Source: Paramecium octaurelia
Lineage: Eukaryota > Ciliophora > Oligohymenophorea > Peniculida > Parameciidae
Direction of reading: 5' to 3'
Assembly (NCBI GenBank): GCA_905182995.1
Contig: CAJJDP010000007.1
Coordinates: 826,551-890,550 of the forward strand
Length of the DNA: 64,000 nucleotides
The notes under the pieces are model-generated. The model had not been told where the DNA came from and made no database searches. It saw only the letters and a program-made list of their open reading frames with translations. Positions 36,054-50,063 of this stretch are shown in pieces (the first letter of the stretch is position 1; the number at the start of each line of letters is the position of its first letter). The position numbers and the translations under genes were made by a program.

Positions 36054-36545
36054 TCATAAATTGATATAAGGTAAAATTATTGTTTTTTAAAGTATCCACT
36101 TGAAAATCTGCTAGAGTATATATTAGTTGAGTTTATAATATTAAACTAATTAATGTATTTATTCCTACAATCTTTGAGTTAATTAAAATTCTAAAGTATA
36201 TAATTGAAAATAGGCTTGTTTAAAATGAATTGTAAAAATTATCATCAATCTAATTTGAATCGCTTCCCAATATGTATTATTTAGAATACCTAAATTTGAA
36301 TATAATACATTATAATTTTCTTTTGAAACTAAGTATTTTATTTAAATGATTATCCTCTAAAAGTGGGTGAAAATATTCAATTTATGGTCACAATAAGATG
36401 AACAATAATAAATTGCATCAAATTCATTTATTAGAGTAGAAAAACATTTAAATTGAAATTTATTATTTTTCAAATATTCCAAAAAGAAATCATTTCTGAT
36501 AGTATTGACATATTTAAATCTTGAACGTAACATTCCTGACGACAT
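36054..36545 (-). CDS. Possible hypothetical protein
   Basis: A 163-codon TGA-free minus-strand frame starting MSSGMLRSRFKYVN, 96 bp from the divergent UBC13 start. The first 80 residues look protein-like, including a YYCSSYCDH patch; the second half is hydrophobic and Gln-rich and may be chance. A 19-nt intron (GTATTATATTCAAATTTAG) would instead end the protein near 36245. No family recognised. Confidence 0.35.
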
Positions 36546-36641
36546 TTTAATTAATTATTGAATATTTTCATTGAATATGAGTATAAATATTATTTATCAT
36601 ACAAATATTAAATATTAATATAAATATAATTTCAACAATTT

Positions 36642-37153
<512 letters not shown>

Positions 37154-37352
37154 TTAGTATAATCTATTGAAAAACAAATATATATTTAATTTCTATTTTT
37201 ATATATCGATTGGATGAGCAATAAATATTGTACATTGTTAAGCATCGAATACTTGTAATTTAAGTTGATTTTTCTAAGAATTTCATTTATTATTTAATTT
37301 AATAATTATGATTTCATAAAATTTTCTATAAACTGCTCTAACCAGATTTAGA

Positions 37353-38888
37353 ATGGCGGCAAATAATGACAGAGTAAATTCAATCTAGGTTGAAAACATT
37401 TTGCAAAGTTTAAATTATAATGAGTCATAGATACAGTAAATAGTCTCTTAAATCAAATCTGAAATAGGTGAGATGATTAACTATATAGACATTAATTAGT
37501 TCCAATAATTGCTTCAACCTGTTGAATAAGAAATCCCAATTGAAAAATTGACATCTGAATAAATTTATGCAATTCAAGGAGAATTTAAGTAATCTTTACA
37601 TTTATAACACATTGAAAAAGTGAAGCATATCTTAAGTATGCAATAACATATTTAATCCTAGATAAATATTAAAAAGAAGTAGATTTAGTAAACAGAATAG
37701 ATCCATAAACAAGATAAATATCTACATTTATAGCAATATAAGGATCAGACGAGGAAGTTTCATTACAATTACTAAAACTATTATGTGAGTTGGGGGCAAA
37801 TGTTAACTATAAAGATAATCTTAAATAATCAATCTTATTTTATGTGTGTAGAGATGGTAAAACTAAATTGTTTGATTATTTGATATCCTAAGGAATAAAT
37901 ATATCTGATCCTGATTCCTATGGATAAACTCCATTGTTTTATGCATCAAGAGAAAATAGGGTTGATATCATTTAAAAGTAAATATAAGAAAAAACCTTTG
38001 TAGATTTATTAGATTGGGTGCTGATGTGGCTCATTTGGATACATTATCTTGTTAAACGGCTTTATTTTATGCTGCAAGTAAAGGACACTTTGAAGCTTGT
38101 CGATTATTAATAGAGGTAAGATTAACATCTGACAATCTAGGCTGGATGTCCAGTTAATCATTAAGACAATAAAAAAAAAACTGCGCTTTATTTTGCAAAG
38201 TAATCTTAGAAAAAGGAGGTGATAGATTTAATTACTGCAAGTATGACAAAACAAAAGGAAGACGTTCACTAAAAAAAGGAGGAAGTTGTCAAAGTTACTG
38301 AATAATAAAAGCAAAACAAAAAAAAACAAAAAGATGTACCAAAATAATAATACAAAATTTTACATACTGATGATAAAGGACAGTAAAGAGAATTGACAAA
38401 TGAAGACTTTTCAAGGTTCTAAAGATAATACCCAGAAATTGCTTAATTGATTTTAAATGCTGACGACATCATTGATGATAATATGATTAATTAATGCAAG
38501 GAAGATGAAACTTGGGAGAAATTAGCCAAAAGATTAATTGGTATGTACTACTGTATTAAATAATTAGCTTAAATATGGAAGTCTAAAGGGGCGTATTTCT
38601 TTCATAAACCAGTTGACTAAAAGGAATATCATATTAATGATTATTTTGAAATTGTTAAAAGACCAATGGATTTCGGAACAATCAAAGTAATAATCAACTT
38701 ATATTCAGAATAAATTGAATGTAAATGCCTACAAATCCTGCAGAGAATTTCATGCAGACATGTTGTTAGTCTTTGATAATTGTGCACTTTATAATGGTAC
38801 ATAAAGTGCTATTGGACAAATTGGAGTCAATATGAGAAATGAATACTTGAGCCTTAAAGATTAATTTGGATTAAGCAAATATTTATGA
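37353..38888 (+). CDS. Ankyrin-repeat plus bromodomain protein
   Basis: 478 residues from five exons (introns 26, 26, 25 and 22 nt). Order of parts: N-terminal helical/coiled region (1-105); four ankyrin repeats (about 110-240: LLCELGANVNYKDN, GQTPLFYASRENRVDII, QTALFYAASKGHFEACRLLIEAG, KKTALYFAKQSQ); a Lys/Gln-rich linker; then a bromodomain (about 370-475) with FFHKPVDQKEYHINDYFEIVKRPMDFGTI and the acetyl-lysine-binding NCALYNG asparagine. The same ankyrin-bromodomain order is known from apicomplexan BDP1, so this may be an alveolate-wide chromatin reader. Orthology is inference; the domains are clear. Confidence 0.9.
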
Positions 38889-38998
38889 TTCAATTTTGCA
38901 TTTCCATAATTATTAAAATATAAACACCAAAAAACATTGATGTGAAATATATGTAAAGTAGAACCAAATCGATTTATTATATTATTATATAATACTCA

Positions 38999-40501
<1,503 letters not shown>

Positions 40502-40817
40502 GTTTTTAAAAATTAATTTATTTTTTAATTAATCTCTAATTATTATTAATGTTCAGATCATAGACGCATAAAGTATTTCATTTTGTGTATTTACCAGATT
40601 TCAATGTTTGTGTATGATGGAAATGATATAAATATTATTATTAATCCAAACTCGAATATATTAAGCTCCAATTGACGAGGTATAGATGTGATTTTTCTGT
40701 AAGAAGTATTTCAATATGAAAGATATATAATTTAATAAAATCTAATTCGAAAATGCATTTGGTATTCTGATTGATAAGAATTCAAATAGCATTTATAATA
40801 AATGAATTAATTACTTA
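40502..40817. other. Intergenic, no gene seen
   Basis: A 316-bp AT-rich divergent spacer between RUVBL1 and the membrane protein gene. Should contain both promoters; no distinct motif seen. Confidence 0.5.
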
Positions 40818-41544
40818 ATGACAGATATATAAAATGTTGTGCATTCTAAATATGGGTACAACTAATTTGAAATGTTTATGATGGTTATAATCACTGGAAT
40901 AACTAATTTTGTCGTGATTCCAGCAATCATAATTATCAGGAAGCAAAGAATGGATTTCTAATTTTATATCTCCATATTTACCTTGATAACAAGTTTCATG
41001 TATCACACTTTAGAAAGTGTTGATTGCAAGTATTTCATCATTGAGGAAGGAGGCTGGCATCGATTAGATAATGTTGGATCAATTGTTTGTTTTTAGATGT
41101 TATTTACTTAATTGAGCGATTTGTAAAATTTACATCTTGAAACTATGTTGAATTATTTCGGACTGTTTATTACATTCATAGCACAAGCCAAATCCCCATG
41201 GGATTTAAATTATACTGTAGGACCTATTTTAATGCAATTATTTATTTGCATCTTTTTGATTATCAAAAGAAGAAGATTGCCAAAATTAAATAAATAGAAA
41301 GTACTAATCTCAAATATTTATTAAGATGAAAAAAGGATTGCTTATCTTATTGACAGCCGTAGTGTTTTTTAGTTTATCCCAAGATGAGTATTAGGATTAT
41401 TTAAGATTTTATCATGGAATGTGGCATACAACAGTAGGATTGTTTTCATTCTATGTGTGGCAATCCAAATGCGAAGTCGAGTTCACCTGGCAGAATTTTT
41501 ATACAATCCCAACATTGAAGGAATCGTATTACAAAGACGAATGA
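40818..41544 (+). CDS. Seven-TM protein of the TMEM8/PGAP6-myomaker (CREST) type
   Basis: 233 residues with one 25-nt intron (after RLPKLNKQK). Six to seven hydrophobic segments are visible, starting FEMFMMVIITGITNFVVIPAI. The motifs SFMYHTLESVDC, WHRLDNVGSIVC and FYHGMWHTTVGLFSF are spaced like the CREST hydrolase signature: a Ser and His in one helix, an Asp in the next, and H-x3-H in the last. TMEM8/PGAP6 are GPI-specific phospholipases and myomaker is a relative; a lipase-like or ceramidase-like activity is therefore possible. The family call rests on spacing of S, D and H residues, not on overall identity. The minus-strand frame at 40815-41006 is antisense. Confidence 0.65.
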
Positions 41545-41597
41545 ATTTTGTGCATAAATTCAATAATAATAAATGGCAATAAATTAATTATATCAAT

Positions 41598-43120
41598 TCA
41601 TTAAAGGAAAGTCTCAGTTAATTTTTGTGCAAATAGACTGATATCATTATCTGGATCAAATTCTAATTAATTAAGTAGTTTGTCTAAGCCCTTGGAAATA
41701 AATAATTCTATCGCCATATTCAAATCATATTGTGAATGCTTTCCAATTTGAAAAGCAAAGTTATGTATTATTTTCAAACACATAAGCACAACGATTTTTG
41801 ATGTTTTGAGCTTCAACTAATTCATCACTATATCTGCAACTTTTCCTCTCATTAAAAAGTACTTTAATAAATCTGTGTTTTTTAATTAAGAAACGCTAAT
41901 AATAACTTCTAAGACATCTTTGATAATTTCTGTTTCGTTTTCATCTTTTTGCATAAATTAGATTAGATCATGCTGCACTATAGTTTGTAATACTTCAAAT
42001 TTTTAATTACAACATAAATTATTTAATCCCCATAAGATTATTTTTTTGAATTCCATCTACTTGCTTCTACCTGGTTAGAGATAGATTTATAAGAAGAAGT
42101 CCAAGATTTTGAACTCATTCACTAATTAAGTTGTAATCTAATCATCTGCCATAGCAAAAGTTGCTATAATGTCAAGTATTTTTAATTAAATCTCCTCATC
42201 ATTACTTTTCCTCTACATATCAATTAATTTATTGAACATTTTCAGTTTATTAAAAATGTCTGCAAGTATTTCTTCTTTAGCCTAGCACATATACTTGAGA
42301 GTCAATAAAGAATAGAATTTTATTTCCTTATCATTTTAATCAATACATTCTAATACAATTGGCAAAAGATCTTTGACCTTAATAAATCAATGACAAAATA
42401 CTTCTCTTAATGTAAATCCCGCAACATTTTTTGAATCATAGGAGAAAAAGTTTTTTAAAAACCAACAGAATTATCTAATATTTTCAATCTCAAAATTTAC
42501 TAATATATTATACTTCAAAGGAAATTTGCTTATTAATCCACATTTTCTTGAGAAGAGTACAAAATTCATAATCTGCCAATTATCTTGCTTTGACTCCATT
42601 ATCATTCCCAGTTAGATTCGCTAATAAGAAGAAGATTAGAGATTGAATTTTTTGATATGAAGTCATTTCCAATAACTAAAACAATTTCCTCATTAACTAT
42701 TCATTTTGTAATAGTTTCAAATCATCAAATACATTATGGGAATGTAAATTTGCGAATATCTTAAGTAATTATTCAATTATATGATAGTTCAATTCCTACT
42801 TATACCAAATGTTTAGTAATAAGGAATATACTTCATGTCTATTAATTAATTTTAAATTATCCTAATTATTATATGAGTTCTAATACTTCAACGGTTGAAT
42901 TACTTAAATATAATCCTATTTCATTGAGGGTTTCCTCGTAATTTTAGTTCACTAAATTGATTTACCAAATATGGATTATTTCATCCGTCAATTAAGTTTA
43001 CACATTATTCGTATAAGTTCTTCTTTTTTGTTTGAAGAGTTCTTCAGTTGCCTTTCTCCTTAATTCTACTCGAAAGTTGTCTCTTTTTTGTTTTAATAAG
43101 TCCCCTAAGATTTCCGCCAT
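41598..43120 (-). CDS. Importin-alpha-like armadillo protein
   Basis: 482 residues, introns 25, 25 and 24 nt. The N-terminal 35 residues contain RVELRRKATEELFKQKRR, which resembles an importin-beta-binding (IBB) segment. The rest is helical armadillo-type repeats (ILWGLNNLCCNQ, VLMCLKIIHNFAFQIG, FTLREVKDLLPIVLECI). The usual W-x3-N nuclear-signal-binding ladder of importin alpha is only partly seen (WFLKNFFS, WGLNNLCC), so cargo binding may be atypical. Likely role: nuclear import adaptor. A plain ARM scaffold is the alternative. Confidence 0.7.
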
Positions 43121-43169
43121 TTAGTTTTCAATTAATAATAATAATTAAACTTTAAAATTGAATTCTTAA

Positions 43170-43849
43170 TCAAAAAAACCAACTCATTATGGCAATTGCT
43201 AAACATAGACCTAGGAAACCAAAAACTCCATAGACTATAAATTTTCTTTTCATTATTCTATTTTTCATAATTTTCACTAAATTATTTGATTCTCCCAAGT
43301 CTTCTCTGATATATTAAGTCTTCCTTATTGAATTATCTAAAGTCATTGATTAAGAATGAAGATTGAGTGAGATTTAATTTGCTTACTATTCAGTCAAATA
43401 AGCAGTTCTTTTGGCTGCTTCTAATTCTAATGTTTGTCGAATCAAGCGGTCTTCTTATTTTAGCAAGGCTTGGTTAATTTATCTGTCATTGAACAATTTT
43501 TCTCTGCTTGAGTCTTCTTATTGATCCAACTATAATTATTTAAAATCCTTCTCCACTTTTGCCATGTCCCTTTTATATTACTTAATTGTTTCCATTAATT
43601 CTTTTTTATAACTACCAGGCAGAGTAGAGGCTTCCAACTCCATTTATTTGATCTGAAATCTATATAGAAATAAATTACGCATTATTCTGTCTATTGAAGT
43701 TCATCAGAAACTTTGGAGAAATTTTTATCTGCTTCTTCCCTTCTATCTTTACTCATTTTCAAGAGATCGAACATAACTGATTCCATATGAGCCTTATAGT
43801 CTTGCTCATAACTTCTGAACATTTCTGATAAAGAGATTTATGAATGCAT
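43170..43849 (-). CDS. VTI1: Vti1-type Qb-SNARE
   Basis: 217 residues, one 26-nt intron (43-codon first exon). N-terminal helical domain with MFRSYEQDYKAHM, QTEQCIKQMELEASTLPGS and YKRDMAKVEKDF, which match the Vti1 Habc start; the SNARE helix RLIRQTLELEAAKRTAYLTEQQANQISLNL...QSMTLDNSIRKTQY has the zero-layer Gln in a Qb-like context; then a C-terminal membrane anchor (about 195-217: FIVYGVFGFLGLCLAIAIMSW). Vti1 acts in Golgi-endosome-vacuole fusion. The tail anchor and order of parts make the call strong. Confidence 0.9.
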
Positions 43850-43936
43850 TTATAATAAAATAAAATATTAACTAATGTTTTATAAAATAATTAAATAATG
43901 ATAGTGAATTTGATTAATTAAAAAAATTAAAAATAA

Positions 43937-46591
43937 ATGCTTTCGAGTAGTTATCGAGAGGGATTACAGCTGAAAAATGCCTTAACAAACATTGGGTCTA
44001 ATTAGTTGAATATCAAATCGATTTCTCAAGACACAATTGAAGCAGATAAAATTAAATAGATAAATGAGAAAACTATTTTAACAATATCAATTTCAACCAA
44101 CTACATGCTCAATAGAATGAGTAAGCGGTTTGATTGTCTAATTCCAATCAAAAAGACTCAATGTAATTTGCACCAATTTACTACCTAGGCTATCTAATTG
44201 ACGAAATGGGAACAAAAGTAGATTAACTATTTAAGAAATTCAATTTATCAATTAATAATGTGGATTATATGAGTGATCATATCAAAAGATTAACTGAAAA
44301 AGTAAATTAGGATATGAAAATAAGACATTCGCAATATCAATCTAACATAAAAATTGAAGATTACAAAAACTTTTCTTAAATATCTCAAAACCACTTCAAA
44401 AACAAGCAAGTAAAAAGTTTTATATTATCAGATAGACATTCAACTCATTCAGTAATATTGAATAGAAAAGCATATGTAGATAAAAGACTAAATTAGCAGA
44501 TATTCTAACAACATCCCATAGAATAGAAAGGCTGGTGACGAATGAATTTCAACTTAATTAATATAATGAAGTCATTTTAGAAAAGCTATTTATTGATCAT
44601 CATTTTTATTAAGTTCTGTAAGAATTTATTAAGAACAAAAAAAATCCATTGATTTATGAAAAACTATTTAGAAGTTTGGAAAATTTCGAAACCCCTCACA
44701 AAATGGAAATGAAATTGTTGGCAGATCAATTCAAAGACTTAACACAAAATAAGACTTATGAAGATATTTGGTATACATTTATGAATGTATTTTTAGTGAA
44801 AAAATTATCAGAAACACTGTGACTCATCTAGAAAATGATATGCTTAAATAAATTGGACATATTGATTTGTAAAATTTAAATAGAAAATTTAAAGAATATT
44901 ATCTTCCGTAATTACAGGACATTGAAGTATATTAAGTTGGATAGTTTTATCCAAGTGGTATTCTCCTTGTATTGATGAGATGCGGAAAAGTAAATGAAGC
45001 AGAGAAATTACTTTAAACACTTATTTCTAGCGATTAGAATGTTGCCTAATAATTCTTAAGCTTCTTTGATTTGGTAAACTTAATTACTTAGTAAAAAAAA
45101 ATCATCAATCAAAACGATGTTGAAGAGAAATATAGGTAATAATGTTGTGATATAATATTGCAATAATGCTATTGGTTATTAATGGATGTAAGTGAAGCAT
45201 ACGATGTTTTTGAGGAAACCAAGTTTCAAAAAGATAAAGATTTTTTCTTTTGGATGATTTTGAAAACAGCTCATGTTTCTGAAAATTACATCCAATATGA
45301 AAGATAAGAGTATGAATCAAAAAAATCATTCCCTCATTGGACTTTGGCAGAATTACATGAGGTTATACCTTAAACATCTGTTTGTCTAAGAACTAATCTC
45401 TTTTTACAAAGGTATGATTACATTTTGAATGAATTATACAAAATTCAAAATTAATGCCTTTCACAAATTGAATATTTCATTTTAAATGCAGTGATTACAA
45501 CCCTTAACATCAAATCATAAAATAATGAAAATTTTGAAAAATAAACTAAATGGATAATCGATAATCTTGTAAATTATACTTAGAGCAAATATCCTCTTAT
45601 TTCTTGTTTGATTTTAAGTGTCTCTGAATACAATACTGAGTCTATTGCAAACTTATTATAAAGAAGCAATCATGTCTCTTAAGTATTGAGCGATAAAACC
45701 ACAAAGGAGAACTTGGAAAATATTTTTGGACTTGATCAATTACTTAAAATCATAAATGAAATGGTTCATCAGCATTTTGAAAAAAATTTGCACTCTGCTC
45801 TGAAAGATTTATAATAATAAATGGCTATGGCCTCAACAAAAAATTAAATCAGTGACTGCTAAACTGCAATATTTTTGAAATTAGATGAAATGAGCAATTA
45901 TATCAGACTATTGCTTAATTAAAATTAAGAGACTCTGATAGAAACTGCTATCTATTTATATCATGAAACCTAATTTGTTTTGATAATATCTAGCTTCATA
46001 ATCAATTAATATTGTATTTCATATTTAGGTGCCAAATCGGATAAAGGTTAGCATTTAGCTAGAAATTTAGAGATATTACATCCTAAAATAAAGAGTTTAG
46101 CAAAGACATATAAATAATATTATTATTTGCATAGATTTTAATTGATTGAAATATTTTAATTAACTTTTGCATTAATCAGACAAGATTAAATCTCATTAAA
46201 TGAAATTAATTCTATGTTAGTTAATATAAATGTACGTGAACTTTCGAAATGTTTATTAGAAAATAAGTAAGTGCATTTAATGAAGATGGTTTTCTGTTAA
46301 ATTTTGTATTTGATTGAATAGAAAAAAGATCTTGATAAATCACTAACAATGTAAAAATTTAAATAACTATTTTAGTGCCAAAATCAAAGAATTCAACGAG
46401 ACCTTACTTAAATATCCTGTCTCTTAAGGGATAAGAATTTGTAAGTAGGAAGTTCAATTTTCTTAGAGTAGTGTAGATATACTAAACAACTATTCAGGGG
46501 TGTTGCAGATATATTGAGGATTGTCTCTGTGTTTGTGATTAATTTTTATTATAATTTAAAATTATTTTAGATATCAATAAGATTGATTTGA
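43937..46591 (+). CDS. NUP93/NIC96-like nucleoporin
   Basis: 858 residues from four exons (three 26-nt introns). The N-terminal 100 residues are polar and helical (YREGLQLKNALTNIG), then CYLIDEMGTKVDQLFKKFNLSINNVDYM resembles the NUP93 segment around LLGSRGFD. The long alpha-solenoid has FYPSGILLVLMRCGKVNEAEKLL, which parallels the central ALLRCGD-type motif of NIC96, and continues helical to the end (LHPKIKSLAKTYKQYYYLHRF). NUP93 is an inner-ring scaffold of the nuclear pore. Similarity is in pattern, not strong identity, so other solenoid proteins are not excluded. Exon joins keep one frame to TGA 46589-46591. Confidence 0.6.
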
Positions 46592-46642
46592 GCATAATCA
46601 TAATCTTTTATATTTTATTAATTTATAATTAATATTAGTAAG

Positions 46643-46972
46643 ATGCTATCTAAAAGGAAAGTCTAAGAATAAAATCAAGAAGATTAAAACTCGATTGAAA
46701 ATTTGTGCAATAAAATCCGTAAAGTGATTGTTAGCGAGGTAGGAGAAAAATACATCCAAAATCATACAGAAAAAGGGTTAAAGAAACGAAGAACCAAATA
46801 GAAAATTATAATCTAAGATAATCAATAACATATTGAACAAATGGAAAATGAGGCTGTGGAAGTTGAAGAATAATTATCTTCCATCTAAGCAATCTCTGAA
46901 TCTCAATCTTGGGTATTCGAGGAACTATTTGATGAAATAAATAAGCTTAATGTACATTAAGATATTGAATGA
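46643..46972 (+). CDS. Small charged hypothetical protein
   Basis: 109 residues, intronless. It starts MLSKRKVQEQNQED, has a basic patch KGLKKRRTKQK that could be a nuclear localisation signal, and an acidic C-terminus. No family recognised. Its ATG is 51 bp after the NUP93-like stop and its own stop is 16 bp before the OST48 start. Gene status is supported by tight packing and non-random composition, but not more. Confidence 0.5.
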
Positions 46973-46988
46973 AGGTTTTTAATTAATT

Positions 46989-48230
46989 ATGATTAAATTT
47001 TTAATTTTAATACTTGGTGTAGTATTGGCAGGGACTCCATACAACCAAAAGAAAGTTTTAGTGCTATCTGATAATCCAGCAGTCTACGTTTCACATTCAC
47101 AATTTTTTAATTTGTTGAGTAAGTCATACAGAGTTGATTATAAAAACATCTAATCAAATACTTTCAATTTGTAGTTGTTTGGAGAATGGCAATATGATCA
47201 TCTTGTGTTGTTCAGCACTACTAACGATTTGAAAGTAAGCACCTAAGAATTGTTGGACTTTTATGACTCTGGTAGAAATATTTTATTATTGGGATCAACA
47301 GACCAATCTAAATACTTTAGAAAGTTCTTAAATAGTTTTGGTTTAGACATGCATGACTATGTAATATCAAAAGCTATCTTTTTAGGGGTCTTCTGTAGTT
47401 GATTACTTCAATAATATCAAAGGGAATCAAAATATTGTTACAACAAACAATGTGAATATCCTTAAAGTAGATAAACCAGTAGCTCATCAAGGAGCAGGAT
47501 TAACAATGACACCATATGAAACATTTTAGGTTTATGGTTTAGTGAGAGGGTCAGAAACAGCATTTTCAGGTCCTAATCTTAGTCACAATATTATCTATGT
47601 TGGAGCAACTTAAGGAAGAAACAATGCAAGATTTGTGGCAACAGGATCTTGGGAAATCTTGAGTGATGAATTTGTAAACGATTCCAATTTGGGAAACTTT
47701 GAATTAGCTTAAGAAATCATTAGATGGGGTTTTGGATAATCAAAGATTTTAAAAGCAGAAAATCTGATTCATAGAAGATTAGATTCTGATGATATCAAAC
47801 CTTATAATTATAGATTGAGAGAGGATTGCTATTTTTCAATTGACATCTATGAATGGGATTACTAAAAGGACTAATGGGTACCTTATAATTCAACAGATAA
47901 TGATGTTATTCTAGAATTTGTGATGTTAGATCCATATTACAGACTTCCCTTGAAAAAAGGAGAGGGATCGAAATATGAATTATCATTTAAAGTACCTATC
48001 CATCCAAATTATTATAGATTCCAGATGTTTATGGTGTATTTTAATTTAAAATCAATTATTTGAAACCTGGATATACATTTTTAAAAATAGCGGAAAAAAT
48101 AACTGTTAGACCTTTTAGACATGATGAATATGGTAGATATTTAGTTTAAGCCTTCCCGTATTATTTTTCAAGTTTTGGAACAATGGCTGGATTTGTTGTA
48201 TTTCTAATTGCATTTTTATTAAATAAATGA
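46989..48230 (+). CDS. DDOST: Oligosaccharyltransferase 48-kDa subunit (OST48/WBP1)
   Basis: 396 residues, introns 25 nt (after GLDMHDY) and 26 nt (after LSFK). N-terminal signal peptide MIKFLILILGVVLAGTPY; then VLVLSDNPAVYVSHSQFFN, YDHLVLFST, GRNILLLGS, HQGAGLTM, ELAQEIIRWGFGQS, the C-terminal IPDVYGVFQFKINY and VRPFRHDEYGRYLVQAFPYY, and a C-terminal membrane helix (MAGFVVFLIAFLL). OST48 is a core, non-catalytic subunit of the ER complex that transfers glycans to Asn. The second intron must be spliced to keep the PDVYGVFQF block in frame. Length fits the family slightly on the short side (about 430). Confidence 0.95.
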
Positions 48231-48257
48231 TATTAATTAAATTTCAAATAAAAATAC

Positions 48258-48504
48258 ATGTCGAGCGAAGACGAAGTAATCAAGATTTTTATATTTATCC
48301 TAGAGAATGAAGCAATTGCAATAACTTCCTATAAGAAATTATTTGGATTAAACAGTCGTCCCAATCCTACTTTAAGCGATGACTGAAGTCGCTAAAGTGA
48401 GGTGAGTTTGTATAATTTAATAAAGACCTCCTAACCCTATTGAATTCATTGCTAACTATTTGATGTAGAATAATCCAGAAAAAGCGTAGGCCAGATAATA
48501 ATGA
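48258..48504 (+). CDS. DPY30: DPY30-like protein
   Basis: Only 64 residues after removing introns of 28 and 24 nt. The core LPIRNYLDQTVVPILLQAM, then EVAKVRPPNPIEFIANYLM, is almost the exact Dpy-30 motif. Dpy-30 dimers bind helical tails in COMPASS/SET1 H3K4 methyltransferases and radial-spoke/AKAP proteins of cilia, so either role is possible in a ciliate. Both introns fall in or next to the domain, and the gene cannot be read without splicing. The N-terminal tail is much shorter than in animals. Confidence 0.93.
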
Positions 48505-48586
48505 GGGTTTGCGAACTGAAACTGATTATTATATAAAACAAAATAAACATACTTAAAGATTTTATCATTATATTAAATATAAAAAT

Positions 48587-50063
48587 TCACTTGATGATAT
48601 CATCATATCCTACTTTGCAATATTACACTCTTGTAAATCCATTGGCAACCAATAATGTATGAGCTATTTTTGCTCTTTATCCAGTCCCGCAATATATGCT
48701 AATATCTCTTAATTTATCTAATTTCTCTAAATTTTAAGGTAATTCACTAAGAGTAATTAATTGTGCATGTTTCAGAATGCCTTTGCCCCATTCTTCTTTG
48801 GTTCTAACATCAACAATCTATGCAAGTTTGCTTCTCTTTAAGAAATCTTAAACTTCTAACTCTGTAGGTTTGTTGATTGGATTTCCTGATAATTTCCAAT
48901 CATCAAAATGCAAATATCCAACAATGTTATCATATCCAATTCTAGATAATCTCATTATTGTTTATTCTTCATTTCCAGGATCACAAACAATAACTATTTC
49001 TCTATCGTGAGGTAAGAGTGTCCCAACCCAATGAGCAAACGGAATTTAGAGAGGCACATTGATTGATCCAGGAATGAATCCTTCGGATATGGAATTTCTT
49101 GAGTCAATTATTTGCATTCCTTATTTTGATACAACTTTCGCTGGAGTCAATTTTGTATTAGCTTTTTTTAATATCAAACTAAGATCTTAAAATTGGTTGG
49201 TTTTATTTAAGCCTGCATTATAAAAGAAATATTAAGGTGGCTTAGGCAAATCACTAGCCACTAATTACACAAAGGTCTCTTAATCCATTTCTTGTAAAGC
49301 ATAATTGTTTTTCTTTTGATTTCCAATAGTGCAACTATAACCTGCTGAGATGTTCTTCCCACAAGCTGAACCAGCCCCATGACCAGGGAATACAATAACA
49401 TCATCAGGCAATCCCAATATCTTCTATTTAAGAGAAGTATAGAGCAATGAGGCTAAGTCGTATTAAGTAACATCGCTCTTCACTGCCAAATCAGGTCTTC
49501 CAACTTCACCTAAAAATAATGTATCTCCTGTATAAATGCTATATAATTTAATATTTTGAATACCTATGTTATTTTCCTTCCTCATCATACAATAAAAAGC
49601 ATGTTGATTCTTAAGTGTGACCTGGAGTATGTAGAGCTTGAATCTTAACTTTTCCTACTTCTAAATACTCATTGTCATTCAAAACTTTGCTAATGAATGG
49701 AGCAGTAGCCCTTGGACCCATAATTATTTAAGCCTCAGTTTCTCTCTATAAACTTAAATGTCCAGCTATGAAATCTGCATGAAAGTGTGTTAATAAGACA
49801 TATTTTATTTTTGCTCCTCTTTCCTTTGCGATGTTGCTAAAAATATATATATCCAATATTTACAGATATGGCTAGATGTCTCTAAGAGGATCAATAATTA
49901 TTGCTTCCTTATTTGATTCAATATAATAAGCATACTCAGCTAGGCATCCTGTAAATATTTGCTATTGATAAAATCCTTTGCCCAAAGTTTCACTTTGCTT
50001 TAGCTATACTTCTTTTGAGAAATGAAAGAGTGTTTTATTGAATTTTTGTAGTATTTTTATCAT
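48587..50063 (-). CDS. Metallo-beta-lactamase plus rhodanese enzyme (persulfide dioxygenase-like)
   Basis: About 470 residues with short introns. An N-terminal MBL domain of the ETHE1/glyoxalase II type carries THFHADFIAGH (metal-binding HxHxDH-like motif), HTPGHTQEST and YTGDTLFLGEVGRPDL. It is followed by FPGHGAGSACG, which has the last metal His. Two rhodanese modules follow: the first around IIDSRNSISEGFIPGSINV, the second with IVDVRTKEEWGKGI and an active-site loop YCGTGQRAKIA with Cys. The fusion fits sulfur-oxidising persulfide dioxygenases that act on glutathione persulfide. The first 30 residues could be a mitochondrial presequence (MIKILQKFNKTLFHF). Domain calls are firm; the substrate is inferred. 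Confidence 0.9.

Noticed and set aside
40815-41006. Minus-strand 63-codon ORF
   Set aside because: Antisense to the first exon of the TMEM8-like membrane protein, whose motifs and exon join are convincing.
47990-48070. Apparent frameshift near the end of OST48
   Set aside because: A 26-nt intron after LSFK restores the conserved PDVYGVFQF block, so there is no break.
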